Origin: Flavihumibacter soli
GTDB taxonomy: Bacteria > Bacteroidota > Bacteroidia > Sphingobacteriales > Sphingobacteriaceae
Reading direction: 5' to 3'
DNA length: 64,000 nt
NCBI RefSeq assembly: GCF_010692725.1
Contig: NZ_JAAFZB010000094.1
Span: forward strand, 310,001-374,000
In this document: positions 62,451 through 64,000 of the stretch, piece after piece
Numbering within the stretch: the stretch's first letter is position 1
How the letters are laid out: every line of letters starts with the position of its first letter
Made by a program: the position numbers and the translations under genes
Notes under the pieces: model-generated
Told to the model about the DNA's origin: nothing
What the model saw: the letters and a program-made list of their open reading frames with translations, nothing else
The model's database searches: none

Positions 62451-64000
62451 CTAAGCGATGATCAGCATTTGCTTGAAATTCTTGTTCGATTTAAACCGCA
62501 GGCAGCCTCTTTCGTCGGTATGGAATTCCTTGACATCTTTGCCATCGATCGTTACCCGGCTAACCTCAAACGGCACACCGATAATATTCAAATCATACGA
62601 CTCGTAGTTCGGAGTAAATAAACCTTCGATGTTCTGTTTGATCATCATCGAAGTTGCATCTCCTTTAACGACAAATTTCTTTTCAAGGTAGATATCCTGC
62701 TCGTAAGCAAAAGTATCCCCGTGATCTTCAAATAAGAAAGAATTTACCTCGTAATCGGCATAATAGACATTCAGGAAGACCTCATCAATCTCCTTTTCGC
62801 CGACGTACTGCATGACTGGATATTCAGGAACGACTGAGCCCGCCTTAACAAATACCGGCATACTGTCTATCGGTGCATGCACCTTGTGTTCCTGTCCGCC
62901 TTCAAGCAGTTGGTGGGTCCAGAAATGGTACCACTTACCTTTAGGCAGATAAACAGTTTTGAATTCGGCACCCGGCTCCATAACCGGGGCTACCAGTATT
63001 TTGTCACCAAAACTAAACTCGTCTTCGCGGAAATGGTTAATTACATTATCCTGTTCGTGCATTACAACAGGACGTAAAATAGGAAAACCATAACGGTGAT
63101 GTTCCCAGAAAGCAGAATAGATATATGGTAGTAAGCGATATCTCAGCTCGATAAACTTACGATTTATGTCTTCGAACTCGGGACCGAAACTCCAGGGCTC
63201 CCGCTCTTTGGTATCTCCCGCTGAATGCGCCCGCATTAACGGAGCAAATACACCTAGCTGTATCCAGCGGGTGAATAGCTCAGCATCAGGTTCCCCGCTA
63301 AATCCGCCGATATCAGTCCCGCAGAAAGATACGCCGGAGATTGAAAGCCGCTGGCACTGTATGTTGGCTAATTTCAGATGCTCCCATGAGGCCACATTAT
63401 CCCCTGTCCAGACAGAGGAATACCGTTGTACACCGGCATAACCTGCCCGGGTAATAGTAAATGGACGCTTATTCTTCTGCTGGCTTTTCAAGCCGTCATA
63501 GGTGGAACGAACCATTTGCATCCCATAAATATTATGAGCCTTTCGATGCGAGCCCCGTAAACCATCGTAATGATGACGCACGTCGTCCGGAAAACTACCT
63601 GATCCGAATACAGCGGGTTCGTTCATGTCGTTCCAAACTCCTGCCACACCTGCATCAGATAACTCTTTGAACAAACCGCCCCACCATGTCCTTACTTTCG
63701 GATTTGTAAAATCAGGGAACTGACAACGGCCGGGCCATACATGCCCTTCCATAAAGTAATCGTCACTGCGACGGCAGAAGTAATTATTGGCCTTTCCTTC
63801 TTTAAAAACCCAATAATTATCATCTACCCGGATACCTGGGTCAATGATTACCACTGTTTTAAAACCATCATCAAGCAGATCTTTCATCATCCGCTTGGGA
63901 TCAGGAAAATATTTTTTATTCCAGGTGAAACAGCGGTACCCGTCCATATAATCGATATCCAGGTACAGGGCATCACATGGAATTTTGCGGTCTCTGAAAT
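62451..64000 (-). CDS. GH31 alpha-glucosidase (N-terminus beyond window edge)
   Basis: The C-terminal 516 residues of a family 31 glycoside hydrolase. The frame is open through the right edge: upstream of the first Met come IPCDALYLDIDY, a hallmark GH31 strand, so the gene continues beyond 64000. The catalytic nucleophile is the Asp of WNDMNEPAVF; the acid/base Asp lies in the SVWTGDNVASWEHL segment. ISGVSFCGTDIGGFSG and PLMRAHSAG are further GH31 markers. C-terminal beta domains follow. It would release alpha-glucose from oligosaccharides. It probably belongs with glgB in alpha-glucan turnover, although a terminator separates them. Confidence 0.95.
   Translation of the reverse strand, partial: FRDRKIPCDALYLDIDYMDGYRCFTWNKKYFPDPKRMMKDLLDDGFKTVVIIDPGIRVDDNYWVFKEGKANNYFCRRSDDYFMEGHVWPGRCQFPDFTNPKVRTWWGGLFKELSDAGVAGVWNDMNEPAVFGSGSFPDDVRHHYDGLRGSHRKAHNIYGMQMVRSTYDGLKSQQKNKRPFTITRAGYAGVQRYSSVWTGDNVASWEHLKLANIQCQRLSISGVSFCGTDIGGFSGEPDAELFTRWIQLGVFAPLMRAHSAGDTKEREPWSFGPEFEDINRKFIELRYRLLPYIYSAFWEHHRYGFPILRPVVMHEQDNVINHFREDEFSFGDKILVAPVMEPGAEFKTVYLPKGKWYHFWTHQLLEGGQEHKVHAPIDSMPVFVKAGSVVPEYPVMQYVGEKEIDEVFLNVYYADYEVNSFLFEDHGDTFAYEQDIYLEKKFVVKGDATSMMIKQNIEGLFTPNYESYDLNIIGVPFEVSRVTIDGKDVKEFHTDERGCLRFKSNKNFKQMLIIA

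Overview
The window looks like a chromosome segment of a Bacteroidota, most likely a Sphingobacteriaceae (Pedobacter/Mucilaginibacter-like) bacterium. This is inferred from gene families (FtsX-like permeases beginning LKNYFKIA, a phosphate-selective porin ahead of pst, a bioB-F-D-A operon, a NrtR-type Nudix regulator beside pfkA), from weak Shine-Dalgarno signals, and from occasional TAnnTTTG-like promoter elements. No rRNA, tRNA, CRISPR array, phage or intact insertion sequence was recognised.

Left third (1-26885): a very large efflux locus read rightwards. It holds a truncated HlyD-type adaptor, a LolD/MacB-type ATPase, nine consecutive MacB/FtsX-like permeases of about 790-810 residues, a second ATPase and a TolC-like outer membrane protein. 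Between the adaptor and the first ATPase lies one gene in the opposite direction, encoding a four-helix-bundle protein of the 23S rRNA intervening-sequence (IVP) family. Nearly every intergenic gap here is built of 7-bp tandem repeats. On the left side of a gap the units read AGSTNNN and usually begin inside the stop codon of the preceding gene. On the right side, just before the next start, several gaps carry the reverse-complement type (ACCTGAT). The IVP gene sits between one such pair of arms. A related array with a different heptamer starts inside the stop codon of gapA (57266), more than 30 kb away. This repeat/IVP association is the main candidate for an undescribed system.

Middle (27020-35250): a terminator, a dicarboxylate/glutamate symporter, proB and proA (proline synthesis) separated by a GT4 glycosyltransferase on the other strand, a small hypothetical gene, and a GH13 lipoprotein alpha-glucosidase.

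Phosphate region (35816-41642): a candidate Pho box with 11-bp period, a phosphate-selective porin, pstS, pstC (with a PstS-like insertion), pstA, pstB and phoU. It is followed by a degenerate receiver-PAS protein, an alkaline-phosphatase-superfamily phosphodiesterase, a MEDS-domain protein, and a GMC oxidoreductase/TIM-barrel isomerase pair.

Right part (47584-64000): a cytoplasmic GH13 enzyme, the biotin operon, a Nudix-like regulator divergent from pfkA / BadF-type kinase / gapA, a REP-like double repeat, small membrane and YdeI-type genes, glgB and a truncated GH31 alpha-glucosidase. Four glycan-active enzymes and two glycolytic genes suggest that much of this half handles storage or dietary alpha-glucans.
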